Shown: positions 19,405 to 29,912 of the stretch, piece by piece
Position numbering within the stretch: the first letter of the stretch is position 1
How the letters are laid out: each line of letters opens with the position of its first letter
DNA from: Undaria pinnatifida
Lineage: Eukaryota; Sar; Phaeophyceae; Laminariales; Alariaceae
DNA length: 64,000 bases
Direction: 5' to 3'
NCBI GenBank assembly: GCA_012845835.1
Contig: JABAKD010000013.1
Span: 472,501 to 536,500 of the forward strand
Position numbers and translations under genes: made by a program
The notes under the pieces: model-generated
Told to the model about the DNA's origin: nothing
Databases searched by the model: none
Seen by the model: the letters and a program-made list of their open reading frames with translations, nothing else

Positions 19405-20229
19405 TCGGCGCTGCCAGACCGGCCTCTCCCAGTCGGCGTTCACCACGATCAATACAACACGTACTAGCATGCGCGTGTTACCTAACCCTTTCGCCAGTGC
19501 GAGCAGCGTGCAAAACACATTCCCCGTACACTACCCCAATGAACGCGAGGGTCGTTCCAAAGTTGATCATACAAACAAAGGCCCGACGGACTAAACATAA
19601 ACACGCCCGAAAGAGAAAACAGCCCGTCGGGAAAAGCGCATCCCGTTGTGCCCGAAATCTCGAAATCGTCAACGACGGGCAGAGGCAAGCACCCCACTAT
19701 TATTGCTACACTATTACTGCACTACTAGTCCAGGTGGAATTTAGCGTGGCGTGCTGCTGTATTATCTTGGATATTATAGCCACAGGATACAGGTATATAG
19801 ACTATAGACTAGTCTAAGGGTAGACTATACTTGTACGAGTACCGCATTTGGACGATTTTTTGTTTTGTGCATCACGGGACTGCTCCTTGACCCCAAAACC
19901 GTCGGGATTTGGTCGTTCTTGTCTTGTTTTGTCTTTTCTTGCGACAAGATTTTTTGGATACCCTCCAGGCCATGGCTTCGTTCATCGCAAAACCTCTTTC
20001 GGTGCGCATAAAACTCGATTGTGGGTGGGGTATAGAGCAGTTTAAACGTCAATCACCTTGTTGTAGGGATAAAAAAGCAATGGTTGCTGCACCTTTGCCC
20101 TACGAGCATGCCACCATACAGCACACGGCACCGGATAAAAAACGACACAGCAGTTTGCTGTATTAATGGTAAGAAAGGCAGGGTGGCATGAGGGCGTTTG
20201 CGATTTCCCAACAGTTGGGTTGGAAACGA
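19405..20229. other. No recognisable gene
   Basis: A 158-codon plus-strand frame at 19341-19817 overlaps block C4 antisense and shows no domain. A few TCTATAGACTA-like words occur near 19795-19815. Nothing else was recognised. Confidence 0.4.
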
Positions 20230-20440
20230 ATTTCAACCTAGTATATTGAAACCGGCGAATTCCATGTGAACCCAAGGCCAACCAACCCACGAAAAATATG
20301 TTCGAAATAAAAAAAAGAGTAGGAAAACGTAGATATTTTCAGCTTTTTTTTTGTACTGCTCTTTCGGGGGTTGGGTTGTTGTGCTTTGTGCCTTGGTTTA
20401 TGACGTTCGACGGTTAGAATACTGTTGCTAGCATTAGTTA
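20230..20440. mobile_element. Fold-back MITE-like element, copy B
   Basis: The left arm includes ATTGAAACCGGCGAATTC and CCAAGGCCAACCAACCCACG. The right arm includes CGGGGGTTGGGTTG, TGCCTTGG and TTTATGACGTTCGACGGTT. The centre is AT-rich with T and A runs. Confidence 0.6.
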
Positions 20441-20804
20441 ATGTTGTCCTGCACGCCTCCTACCGAACCAAACTTGGGTAGGAAAATATACACCACAGGA
20501 ATGTGCCGAGCGCAGGAGGAGCCGTTATATTGAAAAGCGCGGCCTGTAGGTCGGCGTTTCTGGTTGTTACTACTTGTAGGCGCCCTGCAATCCATAATAC
20601 CCATGGAAAATTAATCGACAGCTGCCGACGTACAGCAGTCAACTAACTGAAGGATTATTATATAACCTATACCAGATACATCGAAGAATAAGAATGTACG
20701 TAAACACCACCGATCGCCCGCAACAACAACACCACCAGATCTCCGGTGGTAATACTAAAACCATCATGAAAAACAATGGAATATTTACCCTGTATGGACG
20801 TACG

Positions 20805-21123
20805 AGTTTTTTTTTTTTTTGCTCACACTTTCACTTTCCCGCTTATAGACAACAAGCCGTGGTCGCATGTGTCGTCCCTTTTCCCCCCCCGGTTCTTGAC
20901 TTCAGTTTTTATCGCGCATAAGGTTCAGTAGTCCCACTGCTCGTCGATTTTTCGTCGAGTGTTGTTAACTCACGCTCTCGCGCTTTCCGGAAGCCAATTT
21001 GTGCACAAGAAAAAGTCCCCACGAATTTAGTCTATACGAGTATGCACTCGGGGGGGCTCGAACTCACGAAACTGACCTATACCAGGCTCGAGGATGACCT
21101 GATACGCCACCGGGGTGACCGGT
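20805..21123 (-). mobile_element. F1 tRNA-derived SINE-like element
   Basis: On the minus strand it starts with the tRNA-like head. The plus-strand complement at 21047-21120 holds CTCGAACTCACGAAACTGAC and CCTGATACGCCACCGGGGTG, giving A-box-like TGGCGTATCAGG and B-box-like GAGTTCGAG. The body follows through GAAAGCGCGAGAGCG and CGCGATAAAAAC. It ends in an A-tail, seen as a plus-strand T run at 20807-20820. Such structure is typical of tRNA-derived SINEs moved by LINE machinery. Confidence 0.75.
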
Positions 21124-21944
21124 CTATGGTACACATCGGCTGCTGTACATGTGTGTACGCACATATGTGCGTCATGGTATTGCCCTGGAAAGCCTGGGAA
21201 CAGATGGGTATTTTCACCTGGGTGGCAGGTTTGTACAGGAAAAACACGCAGCAGGCGACGAGTCAAAGGGACGCATCCTCCGCTGGTCACGGACCTGGTC
21301 ACAGACCTGCGGGCCCTTTCACCATCAACTTATAGATTGAATAATGCAGCGAAGAGCGAAGCTCTCCACCGAAGCACACAGGTGGGTCACAACGCGGTAT
21401 ACCAGGAAAGGCCTGATGCAACCGCCGCCGCAGGTAACTTGTTGCATCAGTCCTGACCTCTCTACGACGAAGCAGGCTCCACGATGTTCATTCACTTACT
21501 TGTGTATCCATACGCAGTACGTAGAGAAACTCATTGTAGTAATTATTCCTTGTGTCACGGCGCACGGAAGAAGTGAGAGGAGCAGGCCTTGTCACCACCC
21601 ATCAGCCCCTTTTTCCGTACTACATACGTAGTATTTATACTATTAATAGTATACATAGAATCTATAGTATGTATAGTATGTATAAGATGTATGGTTGTGA
21701 TGACTGGGCTCTCAGGGCAATAACGCGATAATAAGAGCAGGTGCGGCTTTTTGCTGCTGCTCCAAAAACGGGGAGCCCCTATATTTCCAAGCATTAAGGT
21801 TTTCCAAGTAATAGGCTTTTTGCGAAGCTACCAACTTCGATTAGATACTATGCTGTAGCAGTTGGGCAGGAAAACAGGTTATTGTATTTAACAGTATTGA
21901 AACCATTGAATGTCACAATCCAAAGGCATACAAGTGTAACAGTC
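21124..21944. other. No recognisable gene
   Basis: Short open frames only. TATAGTATGTATAGTATG near 21662-21680 is a small repeat. A GTATTGAAACCATTGAATGTCA word at 21891-21912 resembles the outer arm of the fold-back MITE family. Confidence 0.4.
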
Positions 21945-22100
21945 ATCTTGGAGTATATCCCCGGGGACGGAAAAGGCCGTCCCCGGGGTGGGAGAAAAGC
22001 CTGATAGCTGTACAGAAAAAAGCAGGACGATATCACATGCATCGTCGGCTGCCGTACAGCAGCTCGAGATTGTAGGAAGATGTTATCAATAGAAAAAACA
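21945..22100 (+). repeat. Direct repeat L with strong hairpin, copy 1
   Basis: About 155 bp that recurs at 22924-23075. It starts ATCTTGGAG and contains GGGAGAAAAGCCTGATAGCT and CCGTACAGCAGCTCGAGAT. Positions 21959-21970 (CCCCGGGGACGG) and 21977-21988 (CCGTCCCCGGGG) form a perfect 12-bp stem with loop AAAAGG. Confidence 0.85.
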
Positions 22101-22147
22101 GAGCCTAGCGCAAGTGTTGCAGGTGACGGGAGGCGAGGGGTTCATTT

Positions 22148-22471
22148 TCAATTCCCTCTTTGGGAAGACGTTGCGAAGTTCCTCCCACGAGCAGTCGTGG
22201 TCTGGAAAAGCCTAGACTGCCGCGAAATTTTCACGATCGCAGCCGTGGTAGAGTATCGGCAGGCGGCGGAAGCCATGCACTGGTCACTGGCATAATAGAT
22301 AGATTCAGGATTCCTGTTCCCGAATGTTAAAAAATGCGGGAATTTGATATATCTGGCGTTGACGCCGGCGCGGATGGCCACCAACCTCCACATCCATTTG
22401 CGGGCGGCGGGCACGGAGGACATCAAACGGTACACCGCGCGCTCTTCCGGGTGGGCGGGGCGGCGAGCCAT
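22148..22471 (-). CDS. Hypothetical ORF, 107 codons
   Basis: An open minus-strand frame starting at ATG with MARRPAHPEERAVYRLMSSV and then VPAARKWMWRLVAIRAGV. It lies between the two hairpin-bearing direct repeats. No domain is recognised. The opposite strand is also partly open. It could be an exon or the cargo of whatever the direct repeats delimit. Low confidence. Confidence 0.2.
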   Translation of the reverse strand: MARRPAHPEERAVYRLMSSVPAARKWMWRLVAIRAGVNARYIKFPHFLTFGNRNPESIYYASDQCMASAACRYSTTAAIVKISRQSRLFQTTTARGRNFATSSQRGN

Positions 22472-22515
22472 AAAATGGACCGCACGGGCAAGGGCATTCT
22501 TATGGATTACGTGAG

Positions 22516-22708
22516 GTGACAGTCCGCAACGGTCGCACGCGCAGACTCATTGGGTTAACAGCGTCCGCCGCCGTGGCGAGGGTGAAGCTTTCTCGCGAAA
22601 CGACATTCATAGAGGCGGACGTCCTGCAGCTGTCCGCGAAGAGAAGTTTGCACGTTCGTACACAGCGTGTGCACGGGACTATCGAAGCCGACCATACTAG
22701 GGGCCAAG
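22516..22708 (+). CDS. Possible exon ending in a splice-donor-like site
   Basis: The plus frame reads RRLIGLTASAAVARVKLSRE, then TTFIEADVLQLSAKRSLHVR and HGTIEADHTRGQ, ending at GGGCCAAG|GTAATTTAC, a good 5' splice-site match. The alternating hydrophobic pattern suggests beta strands. The 5' border is uncertain; GTGACAG just upstream could be an acceptor. No family recognised. Confidence 0.3.
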
Positions 22709-22923
22709 GTAATTTACTTTTAGGTACTGTGCAAGTTTTGGTATGTATCACAAGGACGACAAGAAACCCGAAGGAAGAACGCTAACAAGAGACAACTATA
22801 CCGCGCCTTGAGAGAAGGGCAAAGGGGCAACAAGTGTGGGTGTAATCTCATGCCGTAGCAGAGAGGCCTCATTGATCCTTAACTGTATACGAGTTAAAGC
22901 GTCGGCGAAATGTTTCAGCAATA

Positions 22924-23075
22924 ATCTTGGAGCATAACCCCGGGGACGGAAAAGGCCGTTCCCGGGGTGGGAGAAAAGCCTGATAGCTATACAGAAAAAT
23001 CAAGACTGTCTCACATGCACCGTCGGCTCCCGTACAGCAGCTCGAGATAGTACGACGATGTTAAGAAAAATAGAC
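22924..23075 (+). repeat. Direct repeat L with hairpin, copy 2
   Basis: It matches 21945-22100 over its length with scattered changes. The hairpin CCCCGGGGACGG...CCGTTCCCGGGG has one mismatch. The preceding 22857-22923 (GCAGAGAGGCCT...TATACGAGTTAAAG) is itself repeated at 23249-23320. The area is therefore a nested set of duplications. Confidence 0.8.
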
Positions 23076-23180
23076 CATCCCGCCCGCCCAACATTGTGCG
23101 CGAGACACGCCGACAACGACATCTCAGTTTTATTTTGTGGTGTCTATTTTACCGGGGTAACTACTCTCTGCGACGAGGTG

Positions 23181-23209
23181 CCGCGTTGATTACCATCAAA
23201 TCAACGCGG
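23181..23209 (+). other. Perfect 11-bp hairpin
   Basis: CCGCGTTGATT, loop ACCATCA, AATCAACGCGG. Unlike the repeat L hairpin it has no second copy in this window. Confidence 0.8.
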
Positions 23210-23329
23210 GGGTAGTGGCCCTGGGTGAGAGTCTCCGGCTGATCGCAGCAGAGAGGCCTAAATGATCCCACACTATATACGAGCTAAAGGGTCAGCGAAT
23301 TGTTACAGCAGTATTAATGGTATTGAAAC

Positions 23330-23468
23330 CGTCAAACAAACGTAACAATCCAAAGGCCAACCCCACCCCACGAAAAAATATCGAAAACAATTGGTTAGAA
23401 AGTGTTACATTTTCTACTCTTTTTTTTTGTCACCTAATGTTTTCGTTAGGTCGGTTGGCCTTGGGTTA
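23330..23468. mobile_element. Fold-back MITE-like element, copy C, split by a TRIM
   Basis: The left arm reads GGTATTGAAACCGTC and CCAAAGGCCAACCCCACCCC. The right arm reads GGTCGGTTGGCCTTGGGTTA at 23449-23468, where the TRIM begins. After the TRIM, sequence at 23843-23905 aligns with what follows copy D (AACACTACTGATAA versus CAATACTGATAAAA, then TTTTTTCAACCCAACAGA versus TTTTCCAACCCAGCAGA). This places the TRIM insertion later than the MITE. Confidence 0.65.
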
Positions 23469-23838
23469 TGTTAAGGACTTAGTGGGGTATTAGTCCGTTT
23501 GACCACTTGCAAAAGGTTAACCAATAGCTTACCCAAGCTAAGCCTTATAACACTCTCCCCCCCTGAAACGGCGGGATAGCAGGTCGGCCGGATATACGGG
23601 CGGACCTGTCAATTATCCAAGCCGTTTCATTCCCTGGGGATACCAGGAAGAGTATTTTTCAAGTTCGCCATGGGGAAATCTGAAAAAGTTTATTATGGTG
23701 GATGTGGGGATCGAACCCACGACCCAAAAACCCATGTCCTGCCGACGACGCCATTTGTTAAGGTATTAGTAGGGTATTAGTCCGTTTGACCACTTGCACA
23801 GGTTAACCAATAGCGTACCCAAACTAAGCCTTATAACA
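23469..23838 (-). mobile_element. TRIM-like miniature LTR element, copy 2
   Basis: 370 bp with LTRs at 23469-23552 and 23756-23838. It has the same primer-binding site (complement at 23737-23753), purine tract and tRNA 3'-half module as copy 1. The target duplication is GTTA at 23465-23468 and 23839-23842, different from the GCTT of copy 1. Equal TSD length with different sequence is strong evidence for two separate insertions. Internal differences include a one-base deletion beside the primer-binding site. Confidence 0.85.
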
Positions 23839-24278
23839 GTTACTATGGTGTTCGTCGTCTCAACACTACTGATAATGTTTACAGTTTTTTCAACCCAACA
23901 GAGGTTGGATCGCAAACACTATTCCCCCCCCCCCCAAATTTGTGTGCGGTTCCGACGGTTTCTTTGGGGGGGACAAATATACTTTGTGATTTTGGGGACA
24001 AATAACTTTGCTATTTTTTTCCAACGGGGTTTCGGGGACAAATCGATGGACTTGGTGATGATGATTCTTTTTGCAGTATATTCATAGTAAATGAGTTAGC
24101 AGACACCGTGGGAGGGGATACGTGTATGTGTTCAGACGTCTCTCTCTGCCCTCTGCACATGCGGTTATTACTAATACGTTAACTCCGATGGCGATGTTTG
24201 CTCGACTCGCTGTAATTTTTTGTTTGGGATTGAATGGAATACTGTTAATATTGCTCAATGGTATTGTGATGAGTCGCT

Positions 24279-27200
24279 CGTAAGCTCTTGAAAGTCGTTG
24301 GAAAATCAATCGCCACCGTGATTTTACACGGTGGTAGTCATCTCACCTAGGCTTTTCGAACACATCAACATCGATTGCGACGTTTGTGCGCTGTTTGCTG
24401 GAGTCGTCCGGGTCTTGCACAAGCGACCATTTCAATAATATTTTTTTGAAAACCATGTACAAAGTTCTGCAATCAGGTTCTTCAAAGCCATTGTACATCA
24501 GTAGAGCGTCAATGTATCAGTACGCTGTTGAGCGACATGCCAGAGTTGATGGGGTGGGAGTTGATGAGGAAAAACATGTAAAAATAGTTCTGAAACCGTT
24601 GAGCGTCACGTACCCCAAGGCCAGCCCAACCCACCAAAAACTCGGTTACGATTAAAGAGTAGAAATATGTTTTCCTACCATTTATTATCATGCTATCCTA
24701 ATGCGCTCGTGGGTTGGGTTGGCCTTGGGTTGTGGCATAGTGGTATGTCGGTGTCAATACTGATAAAAATATAAGTTTTCCAACCCAGCAGAAATCGAAA
24801 GTCACACTCTAATAATTTCTACCTAGGGATCACTGGTGGTGACACCGCTACATGCAGTCGCCTGAGATCTGCAAAGTCGTTGTAATTGAAAATTGAGCAC
24901 GCTTAACCACGAGCTAAACTACGTCAGTGACGAGAACGCTGATTGTATGTGATGACTGTATGATGATTGCATGATGATTGCATGGAGTAACAAGAACACC
25001 CGTTGGGCGTGTACTGGAGTAACGAGATCGATTCACTACTTGATCGAGTAACGAGCTTGCTGGTGATATGGAGTAGAGGGAATATAATTGTAGGTGAGTA
25101 ACGGGTATGTTTATTAATATTAATAACAGCAGTGTGCATATGAGAACGGGGTTTTGAGTTTTGGCGGCAGAGGTCCGATAGTAAAATACAGGGAGCACCT
25201 ACTGCTGTATCCCGAGCACCTACTGCGGTATCCAGAGCACCTACTGCTCTATCCACGTTCCCACTCGTGGGCTCTTCATGGCCGTTGTAAATCAATGCAT
25301 GGCGATAAAAATGTTATATTTGTGGTCATTGGATATGTGGCTTTACACCATGATGAGACGCGGCTTTGAAGTTCGGCTGATGGCTGAGCTGCCATCGGCA
25401 GTCGACGTGACGATAATTTGATACGGGACTCAAACGGGTGTGGCATGAAGTAGATGTCATTATCGTACCGCCAGTGATGTCTGTGTGTAAGGGTCCGCGA
25501 CAGAACGGTACGAGCCGTTCCTTGAGTATTTAGTGGTGTGGGAGTCGCTTCTACACCTTTTTTATTTGTCTTCTAGCGGATCGGATGGATGGACAGTAGT
25601 AGGAAAAAAACAAAACTTAAGCTCACTACACTTCCCCGTATTTTCATACATACATCTCGTGTGTCAATTTGACTCAATTTTGTTCGCAATCCAGCGCCGG
25701 CTGGCGTATCCTTCGGTTCCCATGGTAACGACCATGGTAACGACAGCGCGAGCTGTCCCTACCGGTGGTCACCGTTACTACTGCAGCAGCGCAAGTTGCC
25801 ATGATACACGATCTCTTCAGCGACCAAGGTATGGCCGCGCGTGCAACAGAGAAAATGTAGGCGTCCAGCAGCGGTGATGACCCGAACGCAGTCAAATACG
25901 AACATGATTCTGGTGTAGTCACTCATTTCTCCCGTAGTAAGAGATTAATTACCTCCGCTGCCCGACGGTGACGTTCGGTGTTTGCTGGAGGCCATCCGTG
26001 TCCTGTACAACTTTGACTTGATAGAAAAACAAACCAAACATTGATGCTAATACTAGTGACGCAGGCTCTTCAAAGCCTTTTACAATCAATCTAGAACTAT
26101 GATCGTGATTGATGGTGATACTGTAGTGACATAGGCTCTGCAAAATCGCTGCTCTTAAGCATCGAACACGCTTATCTACTTTACCCCTTTAGAGCCTTCC
26201 CACACTATTTCCAAGTGAATCGTTCCCGAAAAAGGGTTTCCAGGTGCGGAGGGGTTAAGCGACTAAAACGCTTACGGGTATCAGTTGGTGGAATTAGCAC
26301 GCTTTGCGGGTTTGAGAGTAGCAAGTACGCTTATTAACTGGTTGGGTGGCTAGAACGCTTATTGCATGAGTGACAAGAAGTGCGTTTGAGTATTGCATGA
26401 GCGGCAGAGACCTAGGGTAAGCTCTAGCGAATACGTACCATCATACTGCTGTATGTAGTAGCTCTTCATGGCCGCTTGAAATAAAATCACAACGAACGGT
26501 AATGTTGTAGCCCCTCACTTTTCCTACTGATGTAGTAAGACACTATCTCCGATGGCGGATGGCGACGTTTGTTTGTCGTTTACTGGAGCCGTCAGTGTCC
26601 TGCACAATGTTTATTGATTGAAAGATAATAAAATACTGGCGGCAATGCTGGTCTAGTGGCGTAGGCTCTGAAGAGCCGTTTAAAATCAGTGTCCATTATT
26701 GGTAATGGTAACTGGTGTTAATACTATATTCACCTACGCTCTGCAAAGCCGTTGCATTTAAGTAGCGAGCATGCGCAACTGCTCGAGGAGCAGCAACGCT
26801 TGGTATTTGGAGCAACGAGAACGCTTTTGAGATTTGGGCAGCAGATACCTTAGAGGAAACACGGGTAATACGTACTGTAGTCACAAATGCTCTTCAAAGC
26901 CGTTGTAAATCTATTCATATCGATAGGGTACGAGTAGTCTCTTGTCCTAACACGCTATCACCCACTGCCCCATGACGACGCTTAGTCTGCCGTTTGATGG
27001 CGGCGTCCACCGACAAACGTCTTGCAAAATAAAACGTTGGAGACAGAGAGTAAATCCTGTTGGCGTAAATAATCTATTCTTCTAGTCGCCGACAGCAGTA
27101 GGCCGCAAGCCGTTCAAAAAGCCGTTGTAGTCGAGTGATGAGCACGCCTACAACGGCTTTTGGAAAAAGGCGGCAGGGACTCTAGAATAAGTCCTTCGGT

Positions 27201-27360
27201 GGCTTTAACTCGGCGACTGATGATATGCTTCTTCCGCTAAAAACTCTAGGGAATACGTATTCGACTACCCGGTAGGCTGTTCAAAGCCTTTGTAAATGAA
27301 TTCCTAACGCTAAAAACGCCAGGCTAGTGTTTGAATCACCTCTTGAAAGCCGTTGTCGTT
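24279..27360 (-). pseudogene. Tandem array repeating an NGFEEP-like word, exon-like
   Basis: A box reading GATTTACAACGGCTTTGAAGAGCC-like on the minus strand occurs at 13 places: near 24280, 24475, 24867, 25272, 26066, 26132, 26463, 26668, 26745, 26890, 27117, 27277 and 27345. In one consistent frame it gives YNGFEEP, YNGHEEPT, YNDFADL, SSDFAEP, CNGFAER, NGSSEPTP, KGFEEPA, YKGFEQPT and DNGFQEV. Several are preceded by ACS words (ACSLLK, ACSML, ACSSLD, ACSIFN) after TTAAG or ATAAG, which could be acceptors. A second word, VQDTDGSSK/VQDPDDSSK/VQDTDGLQQ, follows GTGCAG or GTACAG at three or four places near 24410, 26008, 26603 and 27040. Frames between boxes are closed. It is a decayed exon array or a multi-exon repeat gene. 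Function is unknown. Confidence 0.5.
24585..24745. mobile_element. Fold-back MITE-like element, copy D
   Basis: The left arm is TGAAACCGTTGAGCGTCACG and CCAAGGCCAGCCCAACCCAC. The right arm is GTGGGTTGGGTTGGCCTTGG. The arms are close to perfect inverted repeats and enclose an AT-rich centre. This is the best preserved copy. Confidence 0.7.
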
Positions 27361-27546
27361 CATCCAGGCCCGGACAGTGGCATCGTCCAGACCAGGGTCA
27401 AGAGTTCTCGCAGCTTCCGGAATTTTTGAAGAGTTGATGTACAGGCAGTCGGGTTGCGTCGGAGGTGCTTCGCCCAGCCTGCAAAACAAGATGTGGTTTT
27501 TGCATGCGAACATTGTTTGGGCCCATGAACAATGTTGGGACATCAA
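27310..27546 (-). CDS. 78-codon ORF ending in the NGF word
   Basis: A minus-strand ORF with MMSQHCSWAQTMFACKNHI near the start, AARTLDPGLDDATVRAWMND in the middle and DNGFQEVIQTLAWRF at the end. The NGFQEV part is the outermost member of the repeated box of the 24.3-27.4 kb array, here inside an open frame. This may be the 5' exon of that locus or its last intact unit. No domain is recognised. Confidence 0.35.
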   Translation of the reverse strand: MMSQHCSWAQTMFACKNHILFCRLGEAPPTQPDCLYINSSKIPEAARTLDPGLDDATVRAWMNDNGFQEVIQTLAWRF

Positions 27547-28590
27547 TCAAGCTTCAATGAGAAAAAGCGCTCGTTTGTAAATCGACAATGATAAGAAACA
27601 CGATAAGAACAGCGTCAACCACGCGACGCAGACCGGGCCGCCGGGGCACGGAATGGGTGTGTCCGAACGACAATGCGACGAGCGTGATAAGGCGACATGC
27701 ATACAGCACGCGGTGATACTCGTGCTCGTACTGGTGTTGCACGCTCTCCTACGGTAGACCCTCGAAAATATCGCAATCATCGTCTTTTTCTTGGTCGCTA
27801 TACGTACATACTGTAATCAAGTCCCAAAGACGTTCACGGGTAGTTTTGACATATCTACGTCGATGTCTCGGCAGCGCGAGTAGCTCTGGGTGGTGTTAAC
27901 GACGGCACTTAGTGTCACACAAAAGATTTCCCTTACTGTCGGGTGGATGTTTGTGGTAGAGTTAGGGCGAGGGTTGGCGGATTAGTTCTTTGCTGCCAAT
28001 CGTTGTTTGTAATGGGTACCAGGTTTTGCATGATGAGGCGACATCGTATGAGCCTAGATATGTAGTAGATAGTTCTAGCATGCCCCATCGACGCCGCAGC
28101 AGCGTAAGTAGGTTCGAGCGATAACAGTGAGGACATGACACCTGCGTTCGTTGCCATTGCTGGGCGGCGGACGGTAGGCTGACGGAGGAGTGTTGGCGGC
28201 GGGCAAATTGTTGTTGCCTTTGTTCGGTCTGCATGCGCCGGGGCTGTTTTTAGACTTCGTATATTGTAGTAAAATACATGTACTGGTAAAAAAACACAGA
28301 ACGGCAGAGCTGTCCTCGTAGACTACGTAGACTGCTAGGCATTCTCGTGCAATATGAAGTCATTTACTACGGAGCTGAGAGGAGGGAAGCGATGAGGAGA
28401 GCTGCAGGTACTTGGTTGGATGAAACCAGAGTATGGGGTGTGATACTAACCACTACCGCAACTGCGAACACATGCAGGACAACGCGCAGTTGTTGCCGCA
28501 CCATGAGCCGCGAGCAACACGGGGTGTTCCTACAATTACCCCCGTGTAGACCATGTTCGACTACAGCAGTCCTGCTGTAGTACCACGTAC
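27547..28590. other. Candidate short exons only
   Basis: On the minus strand AACGCAG|GTGTCATG near 28145 and AACCAAG|GTACCTGC near 28415 look like donors. The open frames beside them (for example LRVVLHVFAVAVVVSITPHT near 28450) have no recognised domain. They could belong to the same transcript as the exon at 28591-29204. Confidence 0.25.
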
Positions 28591-29204
28591 CTGCGAAAGA
28601 TGGCCAACGCTTCCGCGACCAGACGCTCGGAAAGAAGCGACGTGTGCATAATCTCCGTCGCCGCAAGCCCGGCCCTTCGACCACCCGCACCAGCACCACC
28701 ACGGCGGTCCGACTTCTTCCTCCTTCCCAACGATGGCAAGCTATAGCACTTCACGATGGTGGACACAACACTTTGCCCCGCCGCCAATGTCCTCGCCATG
28801 CTCTCCACGCTTTTCCACGTCGAGGCACACAAGTCAAGGCCATCTTCCTGTAGTGCCCTCTCACGTTGTTGCTGTTGCTGTTCGACCCCCCTCCCGCTCC
28901 AGCTCAGCAGCTGCTCCGCGACTCCCGCAAGAGTATCCCCGTCGAGTGTCGCGGTAGTAGTGGTGGTATTGCCGCAGTCTGCTATTATTGCGTCGTACCC
29001 ATTGCTTTCTTCTCGATGCAGGTAGCGATCGCTGCTGTTGCTACGGTAGCGGTGACTGCTGCCGGAGTTTTTGTCGAGGCCTTGCGCGTTTCTGTTGCGG
29101 GTGTTTTTTTTCCAGGGAGGGGATGCGGGCGCGGGGTAGGCTGCCACGAGCGCGGTTAATGCTCGTCCGCGCTCTCGGGCCGTGTCCGCGCTTTGAACGC
29201 TCAT
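28591..29204 (-). CDS. Candidate exon, up to about 205 codons
   Basis: The minus strand is open from an ATG at 29204 to CTTTCGCAG|GTACGTGG, a consensus-like 5' splice site at 28591. It is GC-rich relative to its surroundings. After a polar start (GSSHRYRSNSSDRYLHREES) comes LAGVAEQLLSWSGRGVEQQQ with a glutamine run, then STWKSVESMARTLAAGQSVV and STIVKCYSLPSLGRRKKSDR. It ends MHTSLLSERLVAEALAIFRR. The hydrophobic spacing suggests helices. No family is recognised. Plus-strand frames overlap, but the donor site favours the minus strand. The true 5' border may be a splice acceptor inside the ORF. Confidence 0.4.
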
Positions 29205-29912
29205 TGTTGGTGTCTCGACGACGGTGTACGAGTAGCCCCGGCTATGAGTAGTTGTACGCTTGGCTATGCACGTTCACCTCTACAGCCAAAAATAAAAATA
29301 GCTCCGCTTACCGTTTCTTCCACGTTCCAGGCCTATCTATGGCGTAGATCCTGATACCGTCCAATGTAAGGCGCAGCTAAAAAGATACCATAGCTGCGTC
29401 CGTTTCGTTTCGTGAGTGCGATCGTCATTGCCCACAGCATTTGGTGTGCTGCTCGTCCCTCCCCTCGAGAACCACCGATCATGCACCAAGACCGCATAGC
29501 ACAAACATGGTCAAACCTCGACGATGACGGTTACAATGTTTAGGATCTACTACGAAAAATGATATCTACAAGATCTACGAGATCTTCGACCCTTTCTTGG
29601 AGAACGGCAAATACCGCCAAATGTACGTACGGTTAGAAAGAATTCCTTTCGCTCGCCCACACTCCTAAACTGGCACAAACCGAATTTGTCAGACGTAAAA
29701 ATATACAAGGCAAGGTACCACGTACACTGCAGCCACGATTTTTGGGGGAAACTACTTGGAATTTATATTGACACAACTACTGCGCCCGAGATTCTACCCG
29801 AAAAAAGACGTGAAATTACCCGAGATTAGGCACATACATGTTGAACTGACAATAAAAGTTTGTTTTATTTGCCCTCTCATTCCGAGACAGCGCAAAAAGG
29901 GGAACTTCGAGA
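29205..29912. other. No recognisable gene
   Basis: No repeat, RNA or convincing coding signal was recognised. Confidence 0.45.

Noticed and set aside
21959-22010. Helitron 3' end (hairpin followed by CTGA)
   Set aside because: The hairpin is followed by CCTGAT, but both copies continue with the same sequence beyond it, so this is not an insertion border.
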